Part shown: positions 6,079 through 16,326 of the stretch, piece by piece
Layout: every line of letters starts with the position of its first letter
How positions within the stretch are numbered: position 1 is the stretch's first letter
Origin: Tolumonas osonensis
GTDB lineage: Bacteria; Pseudomonadota; Gammaproteobacteria; Enterobacterales; Aeromonadaceae
NCBI RefSeq assembly: GCF_014202415.1
Contig: NZ_JACHGR010000005.1
Coordinates: forward strand, 1-64,000
Direction of reading: 5' to 3'
Length of the DNA stretch: 64,000 bases
The notes under the pieces: model-generated
The model's input: the letters and a program-made list of their open reading frames with translations, nothing else
What the model was told of the DNA's origin: nothing
Databases searched by the model: none
Position numbers and translations under genes: made by a program

Positions 6079-9000
6079 TCATGCGGCTTCGGTATTGCCC
6101 CCGAAACCACGCAAACCGACTACATGGACATGCTCCTGCTTGCCATGTACCTTACGGATAAGTTTATACGTCGTGCCTTTCTCCGGACTGATGTTTTCCG
6201 GTGCCGCAATCAGCAATTGCATATCCTGTCGTTCACATAATTCGAACAGGGTCGCAATCGACTTGGCATCCAGACGGGCTGCTTCGTCCAGGAACAGCAG
6301 GCGACAAGGTTCCAGATCACTGCTGCGCAGACGACGATTTTCATCTTCCCAGCTCTGCAGCACCATCAGCAGAATAGCCTGACCCGTACCGATAGCCTCA
6401 CCGGTAGACAGTGCCCCACTCTCGGCCCGTAACCAGCCATCCACACCACGTAATACCTCAATTTCAAGTTCAAGGTAGTTGCGGTAATCCAGCAAGGCCT
6501 CGCCCAGTACCTGGAAGCTGCGGTCACCCTGATCGATATGCGGATTCAGGCGTTGGAACAGCTTGGCCATCGCTTCAGAGAAGGTCAGCTCGTTGCTGGA
6601 GAACAGATCCTGATGCTGCTGCGCATGTTCACCCAATGTTTGCAGTAAACGGGCATACGCCTCACGCACATTCACATTCAGACGCACACCACGGACCTGA
6701 CCGAAGGTAATATTCTGCAATCCCTGGTTCATAACGCGGATACGGTTCTGTTCCCGGCGAATAATATTCGTGATCTTCGCGGCCACTTCATGCGATGACA
6801 GGGACAGATGCGTTTCGCGCTGTTTTAGCTCATCCGCCAGACGTGCCAGCTCAATTTCCATTTCCTCGATCGCATCAATCGGATCATCCGAACGGATGAT
6901 GTCATGACGGATACGATCCTTCAGATAACGGTAAACCTGAATATAGAACTGTACCTTCTGCTCCGTCTGACGATTCCCTTCTGATAACCGCAGACTGTCG
7001 CGCAATGAGTCGTCACCCGCTACCGCCAGACGTAAGGCGCCAAGCGATTTATCGGACATGGAACGCAGATCTTCCGCTTCCAGATAAGCCAGTTCACGGC
7101 GGTTGAGTTGCTTCTCGACATTGTTGGTCCGGGCCAGTGACAGAACCCGGCTCCAGGTTTTCTTATGTTCCAGCAGCAGATGCCGTGCGGCGCGATACTC
7201 TTTGTTTTCCGAGTTAAAACGCTGATTCAGGCTGTCGATATCACGCCGGCAGATCTGGTATTGCGTCTCAGCCTGCGTACGGCGACTGCGGGTACGCACC
7301 AACTGATCTTCAAGATCACGTTTTTTGCTTCTCGCCTGATCTTCCATATCCGTCGCAACCTGCAGACCCATTTGCTGCAATTCACGCTCGAATTCCTGCA
7401 GCGTCTGTGTTTTTGCCTGCAAGCTGGAATTCAGTGCTGTCTGCACCTGGATCGCGTCCTGATACCGCTGAGCGATCTGTTTTAATTGCTCGGTCAGCTG
7501 ACGACGTAACTGCTCGGCATCCGCTAGTTTCTGTTTCAGACGTTCGCTGATCTCGGAAGTCTGACCCAGCAGGCTTTCCGCGTCGTGGTAGGCAAAATAG
7601 GCTCGGCGGGCAAAGAGTTCATCCAGCGCAAAGGCCTGACGACGAACCTCGGTCAACTGCTGCTCGGCAGCGAAGCCTGCCTGCTGCAATTCATCATAGG
7701 CAGCCGGATCTTCACGTAATACATCCAGCATCGTTTCCAGCTGACGGCATGCTTTATCGTGTTTATCCAGGAACTGCTGTGCCTGCTGGCAGGATTCAAG
7801 TTCTGTCTCGGCCTGCACCAGCCGTTCACTCAGTGAGGTATCAAACAGCAGACTGAACTGCGACTGCAGACGAACAACCAGTTGCTGTTGCTGCTGCAAG
7901 GCAGTCAGACGCTGGCGATATTGATGTTCATTCTGCTGCTGTTGCTGCAGATTATGTTCTGCCTGCCGAATTTCGGATTGTAAAGCCGCCAGGGCCGCTT
8001 CCGGATCATCCTCAAATGCCACATGCAGATGTTCCGTCATGAACTGGCTCAGGTGATGATACAGGCGGTTCTGTTTCTGCTGTTCAAACGCGGCTTTGGC
8101 ATAAGCCTCAACGATTTCATCACGCTGCGCAGACAGCAGTTCAATACGTTGCTCCCGCGCCGCCCGACCGAATACCGGTACTTCCGGATAACGCGAATAA
8201 CGGATTTCACGCTGACTGGTCCGCACCAGCACGGCTTTATCAAACTCGCTGGCGTCATGCAGATTTTCATCGAAGGCATCCGGATTACCCTGAATCAAAT
8301 AGATATCGTCAGGCAAATCCGTCAAGGTGTTCAGCTGCGTGATGGCACCGTCCAGATCCATAACGACAATCGCACTGCGTGCCGGTCCGAACAAGGCGGA
8401 ATAGTACGGCGCATCGTCGAGAGAGATATCGTCGTAAACATCGGTCAGCAGCACGCCGCCCAATTGCTCACAGATACGAACCAATTGCGGATCTTCGTTA
8501 CCGGCAAATTGCTGCAGATTGCGGAGCTGCTGCTCTAGCGACTCTTTCTGCTGCTGCAGCCGGTGCTTTTCCTGTTCCAGACGACGTTCTGATTCCAGCG
8601 TGCGCTGCAACAACTGACTGATGGCCACAGGCGATTCCAGCGTTTCGCCGGTCATCTCCTGCAATTTATCCAGTTTTTCATGCGCCACCAGCCAGGCGGG
8701 TGCTTTCTTGCGCAGTTGCTCGATCTGCTGACGCGTCGCATCCAGCTGGTGATGTACGCGGATGCGATCCTGCTGATCATGCTCCAGCTTCTGCTGCAGC
8801 GTATCCTGCTGTTCTGTTAATGCGGCGGCTAACTCACCGAGTTGCGCATTATCCGTCAGGTCATAGTGATTACCCTGACTTTCCAGCTGGCGTAACAGTT
8901 GTTCCTGAATGGCAATCAGGGCATTTTGCTGTTCAAGATCGCGGCTGATATCCTGCAGAGCCCGTTCAGCCTGCTGACGACGAGCAATCGCAGTCCGGTA

Positions 9001-10521
9001 GCTCCGGGCCTGTTCAATCACGCTTTGCGCCTGTTCCCATGCCTGTTCGCGGGAAATCGGGCCGGTGATTTGCTGTAACGCAGCAAATGCTTTTTCATAC
9101 TGGTCTGCAGCCGCTTTGGCCAGTCGTAACCGTTGTTGCAATGACAACACCTGATCGGTCGCCTGCTGTTCCTGATCACGCAGCGTTTGCTGGAAACCAA
9201 CCACATTGTCCGGTGTCAGATCCGGTAGGTCACACAGCTTCTGCGCCTGTTCCAGTGCATTCACTGCCTGACGGTACTGAATTGCCCGCGTTTGCTGTAC
9301 ATCCAGCGCCTGCTGATAGTCTGCCAGCTGACTTTTCAGGCTGTCGGCTTCATCTTCACTTTGCGCCTTGCGTAATTCCAGCTCGGTTTTTTCTTCAGCC
9401 AGTTCAGCCGTAATCGCAGACTGTTCTTCGGCTTTCAGCGTCAGCTCTTCAACATCTTCCCGGTACTGGACGATCTTGTTGGTCAGGCCGGTGGCTGCCA
9501 TCACCTTGGCCAGATGTTCTGCGGCTAGTTCCAGATCTTCCGTCAGATGTTTTTCGCGTGCAGTCATCTGTTCAGCTTCTTCCGCCAGATAGATTGCCCG
9601 CTGTTTTTCTTCACGGATCAAACGCTGCTTGTCCTGCAACTGCTTACGCCCCTGCAGCGCCAGCTCGGACAAACGCTGTTTCTCGCTCTGATTCCGCACA
9701 TAGTCCGCAGCCACGTAATTCGTGGTTTCAGTGATCAGATGGCGGAACAAGTCGCGCTGCGTCTGCGTCTCTTTAATCGCATCCAGCGTCCGGCGGTTTT
9801 CATGAATCGCCGCTTCCATATCCTGGAAGGCCTTACGCACACCGGAGTTTTCCGGCAACAGATATTCACGCAGGGAACGGCTGATGGAAGAAGAAATACC
9901 ACCGTACAGTGATGCCTCGATCAGGCGATAGAATCGGGAACGATCACGCTGATCACGCAGCTTCTTCGCGGTAACCCCGTATTCGAACATGACGTTGTGA
10001 TAATCGGTCACCGAATTGAATTTCACAAAACGGATGGCACCCAGCTCGGCCGCGTATTTGCGCAATTCATTGAACGGACGAACCTTTGCTTTATCCCCGT
10101 CCAGCTTTTCCAGAAGAAAATCGGTAGGTTGCAAATTTTCCGGTACATCCAGCATACAGAATGGCGTGATATTGACTTTATTATCACGGTTAGCCACCTG
10201 CTCCAGATGCACACCAAACCACAGGCGCTGGCCTTTGGAGTTACGGACATCAATCATCGAATAGCAATGACCACGCTGCAGTTTGCCGTACAGCCCGCGG
10301 TCCCGGCTGGCAGAAGAACTGCCCGCCTCTGTGGTATTACGGAAATGCAGCAAAGTCTGGTCGGGAATCAGTGCCGTGATCAGCGCCGCCATACTGGTCG
10401 ACTTACCCGCACCGTTACCGCCGGATAATGTTGTCACCATCTGATCCAGTTCAAAGGTCCGGGCAAAGAACCCGTTCCAGTTGATCATGGTGAAAGAGAG
10501 AAATTTACCACGCGTGATCAT
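6079..10521 (-). CDS. mukB: Chromosome partition protein MukB
   Basis: MukB is the SMC-like ATPase of the MukBEF condensin, which compacts and segregates the chromosome and works with topoisomerase IV. At 1480 residues it matches the usual length of about 1486. The N-terminal head has Walker A GGNGAGKS at residues 34-41. Long glutamine-rich coiled coils flank a central hinge at about 645-785. The C-terminal head has LSTGEAIGTGQ near 1366 and Walker [13 protein letters not shown] near 1405. The start overlaps the mukE stop by 4 bases, so translation is coupled. The last 82 codons are duplicated at 4556-4802. The gene is intact. Confidence 0.98.
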   Translation of the reverse strand: MITRGKFLSFTMINWNGFFARTFELDQMVTTLSGGNGAGKSTSMAALITALIPDQTLLHFRNTTEAGSSSASRDRGLYGKLQRGHCYSMIDVRNSKGQRLWFGVHLEQVANRDNKVNITPFCMLDVPENLQPTDFLLEKLDGDKAKVRPFNELRKYAAELGAIRFVKFNSVTDYHNVMFEYGVTAKKLRDQRDRSRFYRLIEASLYGGISSSISRSLREYLLPENSGVRKAFQDMEAAIHENRRTLDAIKETQTQRDLFRHLITETTNYVAADYVRNQSEKQRLSELALQGRKQLQDKQRLIREEKQRAIYLAEEAEQMTAREKHLTEDLELAAEHLAKVMAATGLTNKIVQYREDVEELTLKAEEQSAITAELAEEKTELELRKAQSEDEADSLKSQLADYQQALDVQQTRAIQYRQAVNALEQAQKLCDLPDLTPDNVVGFQQTLRDQEQQATDQVLSLQQRLRLAKAAADQYEKAFAALQQITGPISREQAWEQAQSVIEQARSYRTAIARRQQAERALQDISRDLEQQNALIAIQEQLLRQLESQGNHYDLTDNAQLGELAAALTEQQDTLQQKLEHDQQDRIRVHHQLDATRQQIEQLRKKAPAWLVAHEKLDKLQEMTGETLESPVAISQLLQRTLESERRLEQEKHRLQQQKESLEQQLRNLQQFAGNEDPQLVRICEQLGGVLLTDVYDDISLDDAPYYSALFGPARSAIVVMDLDGAITQLNTLTDLPDDIYLIQGNPDAFDENLHDASEFDKAVLVRTSQREIRYSRYPEVPVFGRAAREQRIELLSAQRDEIVEAYAKAAFEQQKQNRLYHHLSQFMTEHLHVAFEDDPEAALAALQSEIRQAEHNLQQQQQNEHQYRQRLTALQQQQQLVVRLQSQFSLLFDTSLSERLVQAETELESCQQAQQFLDKHDKACRQLETMLDVLREDPAAYDELQQAGFAAEQQLTEVRRQAFALDELFARRAYFAYHDAESLLGQTSEISERLKQKLADAEQLRRQLTEQLKQIAQRYQDAIQVQTALNSSLQAKTQTLQEFERELQQMGLQVATDMEDQARSKKRDLEDQLVRTRSRRTQAETQYQICRRDIDSLNQRFNSENKEYRAARHLLLEHKKTWSRVLSLARTNNVEKQLNRRELAYLEAEDLRSMSDKSLGALRLAVAGDDSLRDSLRLSEGNRQTEQKVQFYIQVYRYLKDRIRHDIIRSDDPIDAIEEMEIELARLADELKQRETHLSLSSHEVAAKITNIIRREQNRIRVMNQGLQNITFGQVRGVRLNVNVREAYARLLQTLGEHAQQHQDLFSSNELTFSEAMAKLFQRLNPHIDQGDRSFQVLGEALLDYRNYLELEIEVLRGVDGWLRAESGALSTGEAIGTGQAILLMVLQSWEDENRRLRSSDLEPCRLLFLDEAARLDAKSIATLFELCERQDMQLLIAAPENISPEKGTTYKLIRKVHGKQEHVHVVGLRGFGGNTEAA

Positions 10522-11240
10522 ATATCCAGCCCCAGTTGCTCTTCGTCTTCTTCTGCTTCATCCAGTGAATCCCATACGGTTTCACGGGTTGGTAATTCGT
10601 CATCATGCAAAATCGCTTCGCCTTCACGGATCATGCGCAGTTGCACTGCACGCGCATCTTCATCGGTGCGGACATCCGCGGCGAACCGGAACACAGCTTC
10701 ATTCACCCGGAATCTGTCCCCGGTTCCCAGCGCCGTTACCATACCGAGACGGCGCAGACGGCGCATGGAGGTACGAATACGTTCCTGCAGTTTTTTCTTG
10801 TCTAAATCGGTACCACCACTACGCTGGTTTACCATGCGCAACAACTGACGTTCATCTGCCAGGGAAACAATCTCTTCCTGCAGATCCTGCAATGAAAATA
10901 TGCCTTCATTCGCCAGACGATCAGGGCTCAGATAGAGATAGCACAGAACCTTACCCACCAGCATATCCAGCTCAGACAGCACGGAGGTGCCGATTTCAGA
11001 AGTTGAACGCGGACGCAGATAGAAGAAGCCTTCCGGAGCTTTGATGAGCTCAACCTGATAACGGCTGTAAAAACTTTCCAGCTCGTCATGGTAATCCAGC
11101 AGATAGGAATGACTGTCCAGATCATCTGCGCTGATATGCTTACCACTACGTAAAGCCGTATCTAGTTTGGGAAATAATGGATTAGCAATTGCCTGCGCCA
11201 GACGCAGAGCAATAGGAAGTTCAGTATTGATCAATGACAT
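10518..11240 (-). CDS. mukE: Chromosome partition protein MukE
   Basis: MukE is the winged-helix KITE subunit that bridges the kleisin MukF and the MukB heads. The 240 residues are close to the usual 225-235. A conserved N-terminus (LPIALRLAQAIANPLFPKLD) is followed by two winged-helix domains and an acidic tail (DEAEEDEEQLGLDI). It overlaps mukF by 20 bases at its start and mukB by 4 bases at its end, giving the canonical mukFEB order. Confidence 0.97.
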   Translation of the reverse strand: MSLINTELPIALRLAQAIANPLFPKLDTALRSGKHISADDLDSHSYLLDYHDELESFYSRYQVELIKAPEGFFYLRPRSTSEIGTSVLSELDMLVGKVLCYLYLSPDRLANEGIFSLQDLQEEIVSLADERQLLRMVNQRSGGTDLDKKKLQERIRTSMRRLRRLGMVTALGTGDRFRVNEAVFRFAADVRTDEDARAVQLRMIREGEAILHDDELPTRETVWDSLDEAEEDEEQLGLDI

Positions 11241-12558
11241 GAGCCTGTACCTTGGCGCCTGAATTATTAATAGGTTTCCATTTAGGATGACGAATGCCGC
11301 TTAACTCGGTGGCCGAATAGCCAAGACGAACCGCCTGATCCACCAGCATGCGGGCCACATCAAAATGCTGATATTCGGGATATTGCAGCAGATACTCTTT
11401 CAGGATGTCGGCCATATCCAGCGGTTTGCCATGTAACTGGAAGTCAGACAGATAAACACCGATATGTTCCGACAGTTTTTCATCCAGCGCCTGAATTTCC
11501 TGGAATTCCAGTGTGGCTGGTAACTCGCCGGTGATTTCATCGTTATGCAGTACCAGTGTCTCATCCCGCAATTCCAGCAGACGATTTTCCTGTGCCACCA
11601 GCAGTAACCAGTTGTGATTGTCAAAATCACGGATGGATTCACGAAGGCGCTGGCTGAACACGCGGTTCTTATCCATATCAATCGCATTACGGATAAATTT
11701 GTGCACATGGCGGTCATACCGGGCCCAGAGCTCGATACATTGCTGGCCCCAGTTCAGAATCGCATCAATACGGCTTTGCAGATCAAAAGTCAGCTGTTCG
11801 ACATGCGCAGAAGAAACGGCCTGCTCGCGGGCAGTTTCCTGAATATTCAGCAGACCGGATTGCAGTTTATGCCCGGCCGCGTCCAGCGTATCCTGCAATT
11901 CACGCAGCGTTTGTCCTGTTTCCCGCAGCAGCTTTTCACAGTTATGAATGGCCTGCGTCCAGTCCTGATTCAGAAGATCAGCGATATCCGCTTTTACCTG
12001 ATTTTGTTGATCATCCATCGCCCTTTGAATCAGATCGATACGACTCAGGATCTCTTCAACCGAGTATTTAAGACGTGGGTAGACTTCAGCATCCCAGGCT
12101 GATTCGTCAGTAGCATGCAGTGCGGCGGAATACGCCTTATCCAGCTCGCCGGCAACCTGCTCCAGTAGCAGGGACAGTTTCACGCTGTTAACCTGCTGCT
12201 GATCGAGATAGAACTCGATAATGCCGACCGCAAGCCGGGTCAGACGGTAAACGCTTTCACCAGCGACCGGATCCGTATTAAAACGTGACAACAGTCGTTG
12301 ACGAACAAGTTCATTGATGGCGTTATTAGCCCGGATTGTCAGGGTTTCATCCATGAGACCATAAAGCTGGCTGACATAACCAAACGCGTCATGCAGTGTC
12401 GCTTCGCTTAATTCCTGCGTTTGCTCATCCCGTGCCATTGAGGAAATAGCGATCAAAAACGCCAGTCGTTCATTACCAAGATGAAGTTCCAGCTGTTCCT
12501 GTTTCACCCAACCCACCAGTTCCGGCAGGCTGCGCTCAGGCCTTAGTTGTTGGTTCAT
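11221..12558 (-). CDS. mukF: Chromosome partition protein MukF (kleisin)
   Basis: MukF is the kleisin subunit that closes the MukBEF ring and binds the MukB heads and MukE. The 445 residues compare with about 440 in E. coli. The N-terminal winged helix (LPELVGWVKQEQLELHL) is followed by a helical dimerisation region, a middle linker and a C-terminal winged helix (SATELSGIRHPKWKPI). It is second in the cmoM-mukF-mukE-mukB operon, starting 23 bases after the cmoM stop. Confidence 0.97.
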   Translation of the reverse strand: MNQQLRPERSLPELVGWVKQEQLELHLGNERLAFLIAISSMARDEQTQELSEATLHDAFGYVSQLYGLMDETLTIRANNAINELVRQRLLSRFNTDPVAGESVYRLTRLAVGIIEFYLDQQQVNSVKLSLLLEQVAGELDKAYSAALHATDESAWDAEVYPRLKYSVEEILSRIDLIQRAMDDQQNQVKADIADLLNQDWTQAIHNCEKLLRETGQTLRELQDTLDAAGHKLQSGLLNIQETAREQAVSSAHVEQLTFDLQSRIDAILNWGQQCIELWARYDRHVHKFIRNAIDMDKNRVFSQRLRESIRDFDNHNWLLLVAQENRLLELRDETLVLHNDEITGELPATLEFQEIQALDEKLSEHIGVYLSDFQLHGKPLDMADILKEYLLQYPEYQHFDVARMLVDQAVRLGYSATELSGIRHPKWKPINNSGAKVQAHVIDQY

Positions 12559-12581
12559 TATAGTCTCTTATCAATCATAAT

Positions 12582-13355
12582 TTACTGGCACGGTTTACTG
12601 GCCAGCAGATGCATGTAACGTCCAAGATGAACGAACGGCTCCTGCTGACAATAACGTAATTCCATTTCCAGTAAATCGGAAAATTTTTTGTGCTGATCTT
12701 CTTTATGACGCATGTAATCGTGAATCACCCGCACACCGCTGCGACATAACAGTGGCATCTTCCACTCTTCCAGCCATTGATATACATCGGCTGGCTTCTG
12801 CGGATTGGTGGGCGTCAGCTTTTGCTGACGTTTTTTTACCAGACCCGCCCGGATGTAGTCAAAATTACCGACCACCAGACTCTGGAACAGCAACGCATCG
12901 CGGTTATAAAACAGCAGCGAAAAGAGTCCGCCCGGTTTCAGGTAGTTCAGTAAACCGGCCAGCGTTTCTTTCGGATTGGCCAGCCATTCGACCACGGCAT
13001 GGCATAACACCAGATCGAAACTACCATGTACATGAATAGGCAGATCCTGAATAGAACAGTGCACCAGCCGGATACGTTCTGTCAGGCCTTTTTCCGCAAC
13101 CTGTTCTTTTGCCAATGCCAGCATATCAGCCGAAAGATCACATAGTGTGACATCATGACCCAATGCCGCCAGCTTCTGGGCGAAAAAGCCAAAACCGCCG
13201 CCGGCATCCAGAATCCGTAGCGGTCTGTCACCCAAATGAGCCAACCCCTGTTCCAGGTCACGCCAGACCACCGCAGTACGTATTTTCCCTTTACTGGTGG
13301 CATAAATATTCTGGGCAAATTTTTCTGACAACCCATCAAAAGAGTGATCTGACAT
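12582..13355 (-). CDS. cmoM: tRNA 5-carboxymethoxyuridine methyltransferase CmoM
   Basis: CmoM is a SAM-dependent class I methyltransferase that converts cmo5U34 to its methyl ester in a set of tRNAs. The 257 residues show the SAM motif LRILDAGGGFGFFAQKLA near 43-60. Acidic ribose-binding and post-II motifs follow (VTLCDLSADML and FDLVLCHAVVEW). It was formerly smtA. Placement directly ahead of mukFEB and divergent from elyC matches the E. coli arrangement. Confidence 0.93.
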   Translation of the reverse strand: MSDHSFDGLSEKFAQNIYATSKGKIRTAVVWRDLEQGLAHLGDRPLRILDAGGGFGFFAQKLAALGHDVTLCDLSADMLALAKEQVAEKGLTERIRLVHCSIQDLPIHVHGSFDLVLCHAVVEWLANPKETLAGLLNYLKPGGLFSLLFYNRDALLFQSLVVGNFDYIRAGLVKKRQQKLTPTNPQKPADVYQWLEEWKMPLLCRSGVRVIHDYMRHKEDQHKKFSDLLEMELRYCQQEPFVHLGRYMHLLASKPCQ

Positions 13356-13449
13356 AAGCGTTTGTTCTGCTGCAAGCGATAAAAAAGGCCGTTATTCTGT
13401 CACAAGCCGTGAAAACGGGGAATTTGGATCATCAAATCGGAATGAAGAT

Positions 13450-14205
13450 ATGGTTTTTGTGCTTAAAAAATGGCTTGGTTTACTGCTGATGCCATTACCT
13501 TTCTGCTCATTATTGCTTTTATTGGGCTTAATCCTGTTATGGGCAACCCGCTGGCAAAAAAGCGGAAAACTGTTCATATCGGTTGCCACCGTATTACTTA
13601 TCACCTTCTCCCTGCGTCCGGTCAGCGTTGAATTAAACCGACCACTGGAGCAGCTTTACCCACCCTTCCCGGAAGAGCAGCCGGTTGATTTCATTATTGT
13701 TCTCGGCCATGGCCATGTTTCCGATCCCGCCGTTCCGCTCGCCAGCCAGCTGACCGAAGCCGCTTCAGCGCGGATACAGGAAGCCATCCGGATCAAACGG
13801 TTAAATCCGGCTGCACATCTGATCTTCTCCGGCAGCATTGCCGGCGATCCGCTCTCGGGAGCCGAGATGTACGCCCGTATTGCCGAAGCCAGCGGGATTC
13901 CCCGTAGTGATATGACTCTGATTGAAAATGCCCGAGACACCGAAGAGGAAATCGCGCGTGACAGCCTGCTGATCAAAGGGCACCCGACCGCGTTGGTGAC
14001 GTCGGCTTCGCACATGCCCCGGGCCATGACGCTGTTCAAAAATACCGCTGCGAATATTATCCCGGCACCGGCACAGTATGTGGGCCGCAGGGCTCAGGGG
14101 GAGATTCCTCTCTACGGGTATTTACCATCCGGCCGTTATTTGATGTACTCTGAAATGGCACTGCATGAATGGATTGGCGCACTGTGGAATCGTATTCGTA
14201 ACTGA
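13450..14205 (+). CDS. elyC: Envelope biogenesis factor ElyC (DUF218/YdcF-like)
   Basis: An inner-membrane protein with two N-terminal hydrophobic helices (residues 8-30 and 38-55) and a periplasmic DUF218 domain. The domain signatures are VDFIIVLGHG near 77-86, the polar substrate loop LIFSGSI near 124-130, and LVTSASHMPRAM near 180-192. At 251 residues it is close to E. coli ElyC (about 259), which is needed for normal cell-wall assembly. It is divergent from cmoM, as in E. coli. Confidence 0.9.
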   Translation: MVFVLKKWLGLLLMPLPFCSLLLLLGLILLWATRWQKSGKLFISVATVLLITFSLRPVSVELNRPLEQLYPPFPEEQPVDFIIVLGHGHVSDPAVPLASQLTEAASARIQEAIRIKRLNPAAHLIFSGSIAGDPLSGAEMYARIAEASGIPRSDMTLIENARDTEEEIARDSLLIKGHPTALVTSASHMPRAMTLFKNTAANIIPAPAQYVGRRAQGEIPLYGYLPSGRYLMYSEMALHEWIGALWNRIRN

Positions 14206-14337
14206 TTTGTTAATTTTTGACGATTAATTGAACGGTTTCGTTACTTTCGAGTGAAGTTTCTGCTAATAGCTGGTGAGCAGAATAAAAAATTACGGGCAGT
14301 AACAAAATGGCGTCTATTCGTCAGGCGTCACACCTTC

Positions 14338-14343
14338 TATAAT
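14338..14343 (+). promoter_or_regulatory. Probable -10 element for tpiA
   Basis: A perfect TATAAT lies 50 bases ahead of the tpiA start in a 187-base intergenic gap. No good -35 hexamer stands at the expected spacing. Confidence 0.4.
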
Positions 14344-14392
14344 GCGGTGCAAATACTTATAAACATCACAAACCATCCTGAGGATACAGCAA

Positions 14393-15148
14393 ATGAGACA
14401 ACACCTGATCATGGGTAACTGGAAACTGAACGGTACTAAAGCGTCTGTTGAAGCTCTGGTTGAAGGTCTGAAAGCACCGGTAGCTGCAGCTGCAAACGTT
14501 GAAGTTGCTGTTTGTGCGCCTGTTATTTTCCTGGGTCAAGTTGAACAACTGACTGCCGGTTCTGCACTGAAATACGGTTCACAAGACGCAGACGTTCACA
14601 CTTCCGGCGCATTCACTGGCGAAAACTCTCCGGTTATGCTGAAAGAATTCGGCTGCAAATACGCTCTGGTTGGTCACAGCGAACGTCGTACTCTGCACGC
14701 AGAAACTGACGCTGTTGTAGCTGCTAAATTCGTTGCTATCCAGGCTGCTGATCTGGTTCCTGTTCTGTGCATCGGTGAAACTCTGGAACAATTCGAAGCT
14801 AACCAGACTAACGCTGTTGTTGAAGCTCAGCTGAAAGCGGTTATCGACGTAGCTGGTATCGAAGCTCTGGCTAAATCTGTTATCGCTTACGAGCCAGTAT
14901 GGGCTATCGGTACCGGTAAAACTGCAACTCCTGAAATCGCTCAGGCAGTTCACGCTCACATCCGTGCTTACCTGGCTGGTTTCAATGCTGACGTTGCCGC
15001 TAAAGTACAGGTTCTGTACGGTGGTTCTATGAACGCTGCAAACGCTGCTGACCTGCTGGCTCAGGCTGACATCGACGGCGGTCTGATCGGTGGTGCATCT
15101 CTGAAAGTAGCAGACTTCACTGCTATCATCGAAGCTGCTGCCAAGTAA
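14393..15148 (+). CDS. tpiA: Triosephosphate isomerase
   Basis: Interconverts dihydroxyacetone phosphate and glyceraldehyde 3-phosphate in glycolysis and gluconeogenesis, in the cytoplasm. The 251-residue TIM barrel shows NWKLNG with the active-site lysine near residue 11, VGHSERR with the catalytic His near 95, and AYEPVWAIGTGK with the catalytic Glu and flexible loop near 167-175. The phosphate-binding YGGSMN is near 208. AGGA precedes the start. Very biased codon use fits a highly expressed gene. Confidence 0.98.
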   Translation: MRQHLIMGNWKLNGTKASVEALVEGLKAPVAAAANVEVAVCAPVIFLGQVEQLTAGSALKYGSQDADVHTSGAFTGENSPVMLKEFGCKYALVGHSERRTLHAETDAVVAAKFVAIQAADLVPVLCIGETLEQFEANQTNAVVEAQLKAVIDVAGIEALAKSVIAYEPVWAIGTGKTATPEIAQAVHAHIRAYLAGFNADVAAKVQVLYGGSMNAANAADLLAQADIDGGLIGGASLKVADFTAIIEAAAK

Positions 15149-15158
15149 TATGCTTTGT

Positions 15159-15186
15159 AAGGCATCCCGTAAAGGGGTGCCTTTTC
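15159..15186 (+). terminator. tpiA terminator
   Basis: AAGGCATCCC pairs with GGGGTGCCTT (one G-T pair) around a GTAAA loop, followed by TTTT. It starts 10 bases after the tpiA stop. Confidence 0.8.
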
Positions 15187-15313
15187 TGTATTACACAGTC
15201 TGGGTATGACCAGGGTGAATATCGAGACAGCTGATATAATCATAAAGACAGGCTATGTGTAGTACGTGACTCGAGAATCTGTTTTTTTTGTATTTCATAA
15301 ATAGAGGCACACT

Positions 15314-16276
15314 ATGATCAAGAAGATTGGTGTTCTGACCAGTGGTGGTGATGCACCAGGTATGAACGCAGCCATCCGTGCTGTAATTCGTGCGGCACTG
15401 GCTAAAGGTATCGAAGTTTACGGTATTCACGACGGCTATCTGGGCCTGCATCGTGACCGTATCGAAAAACTGGATCGCCGCAGCGTTTCTGACATCATTA
15501 ACCGTGGTGGCACCATGCTGGGTTCCGCGCGCTTCCCTGCATTCAAAGAGGAAAGCGTTCGTCGCGAAGCTATCGCCAACCTGAACAAACACGGCATTGA
15601 AGCGCTGGTTGTTATCGGTGGTGACGGTTCTTACATGGGTGCTAAAAAACTGACTGAAATGGGTTATCCATGTATCGGTCTGCCAGGCACTATCGACAAC
15701 GATATCGCTGGTACTGATTTCACTATCGGTTTCGATACCGCTCTGAACGTGGTTATGGAAGCGATTGACCGTCTGCGCGACACCTCTACTTCTCACAAAC
15801 GTATTTCTGTGGTTGAAGTAATGGGCCGTCACTGTGGTGACCTGGCAATGGCTGCTGCTGTTGCGGGTGGTGCAGAGTTCGTTATCGTTCCGGAAAAAGG
15901 CTTCAAAAAAGAAGAACTGCTGGCACAGATCGATGAAGGTATTGCAAGCGGCAAACGCCACGCAATCATCACCATCTGTGAGCATGTTACCGACGTGAAC
16001 GCTCTGGCTAACCTGATCGAACTGCATACAGGTCTGGAAACCCGCGCAACCATCCTGGGTCACATCCAGCGTGGTGGTTCACCAACAGCGCGTGACCGTA
16101 TCCTGGCCAGCCGTATGGGTGCCTATGCTGTTGATCTGCTGATCGATGGTCAGGGTGGCCGTTGTGTCGGTCTGCTGAAAAACGAACTGATCCATCATGA
16201 CATCATCGATTGCATCGAGAACATGAAGCGTCCATTCAACGAAGAACTGTTCAACCTGACCAAGACTCTGTTCTGA
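15314..16276 (+). CDS. pfkA: ATP-dependent 6-phosphofructokinase
   Basis: Phosphorylates fructose 6-phosphate in the committed step of glycolysis and works as a cytoplasmic homotetramer. The 320 residues are exactly the usual length. Visible motifs are [15 protein letters not shown] at the ATP site (residues 9-23), GGDGS near 102 (Mg and ATP), and the catalytic GTIDNDI near 124-130. MGRHCGDL near 169 and [13 protein letters not shown] near 249 contribute to the effector and substrate sites. It has its own upstream gap of 165 bases after the tpiA terminator, with AGAGG before the start. Confidence 0.98.
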   Translation: MIKKIGVLTSGGDAPGMNAAIRAVIRAALAKGIEVYGIHDGYLGLHRDRIEKLDRRSVSDIINRGGTMLGSARFPAFKEESVRREAIANLNKHGIEALVVIGGDGSYMGAKKLTEMGYPCIGLPGTIDNDIAGTDFTIGFDTALNVVMEAIDRLRDTSTSHKRISVVEVMGRHCGDLAMAAAVAGGAEFVIVPEKGFKKEELLAQIDEGIASGKRHAIITICEHVTDVNALANLIELHTGLETRATILGHIQRGGSPTARDRILASRMGAYAVDLLIDGQGGRCVGLLKNELIHHDIIDCIENMKRPFNEELFNLTKTLF

Positions 16277-16294
16277 TCCGGTTGTCTCTTTGTG

Positions 16295-16326
16295 AAAAAA
16301 GCCTTCCCTGATGGAAGGCTTTTTTA
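16295..16326. terminator. Bidirectional terminator between pfkA and the OLD nuclease gene
   Basis: GCCTTCC (16301-16307) pairs with GGAAGGC (16313-16319), with six A before and six T after. It can serve both convergent genes and overlaps the stop codon of the minus-strand gene. Confidence 0.88.

Noticed and set aside
15191-16063. 290-residue minus-strand frame opposite pfkA
   Set aside because: It lies wholly antisense to the well-supported pfkA coding sequence and shows no domain. Long antisense frames are expected from the strong codon bias of pfkA.
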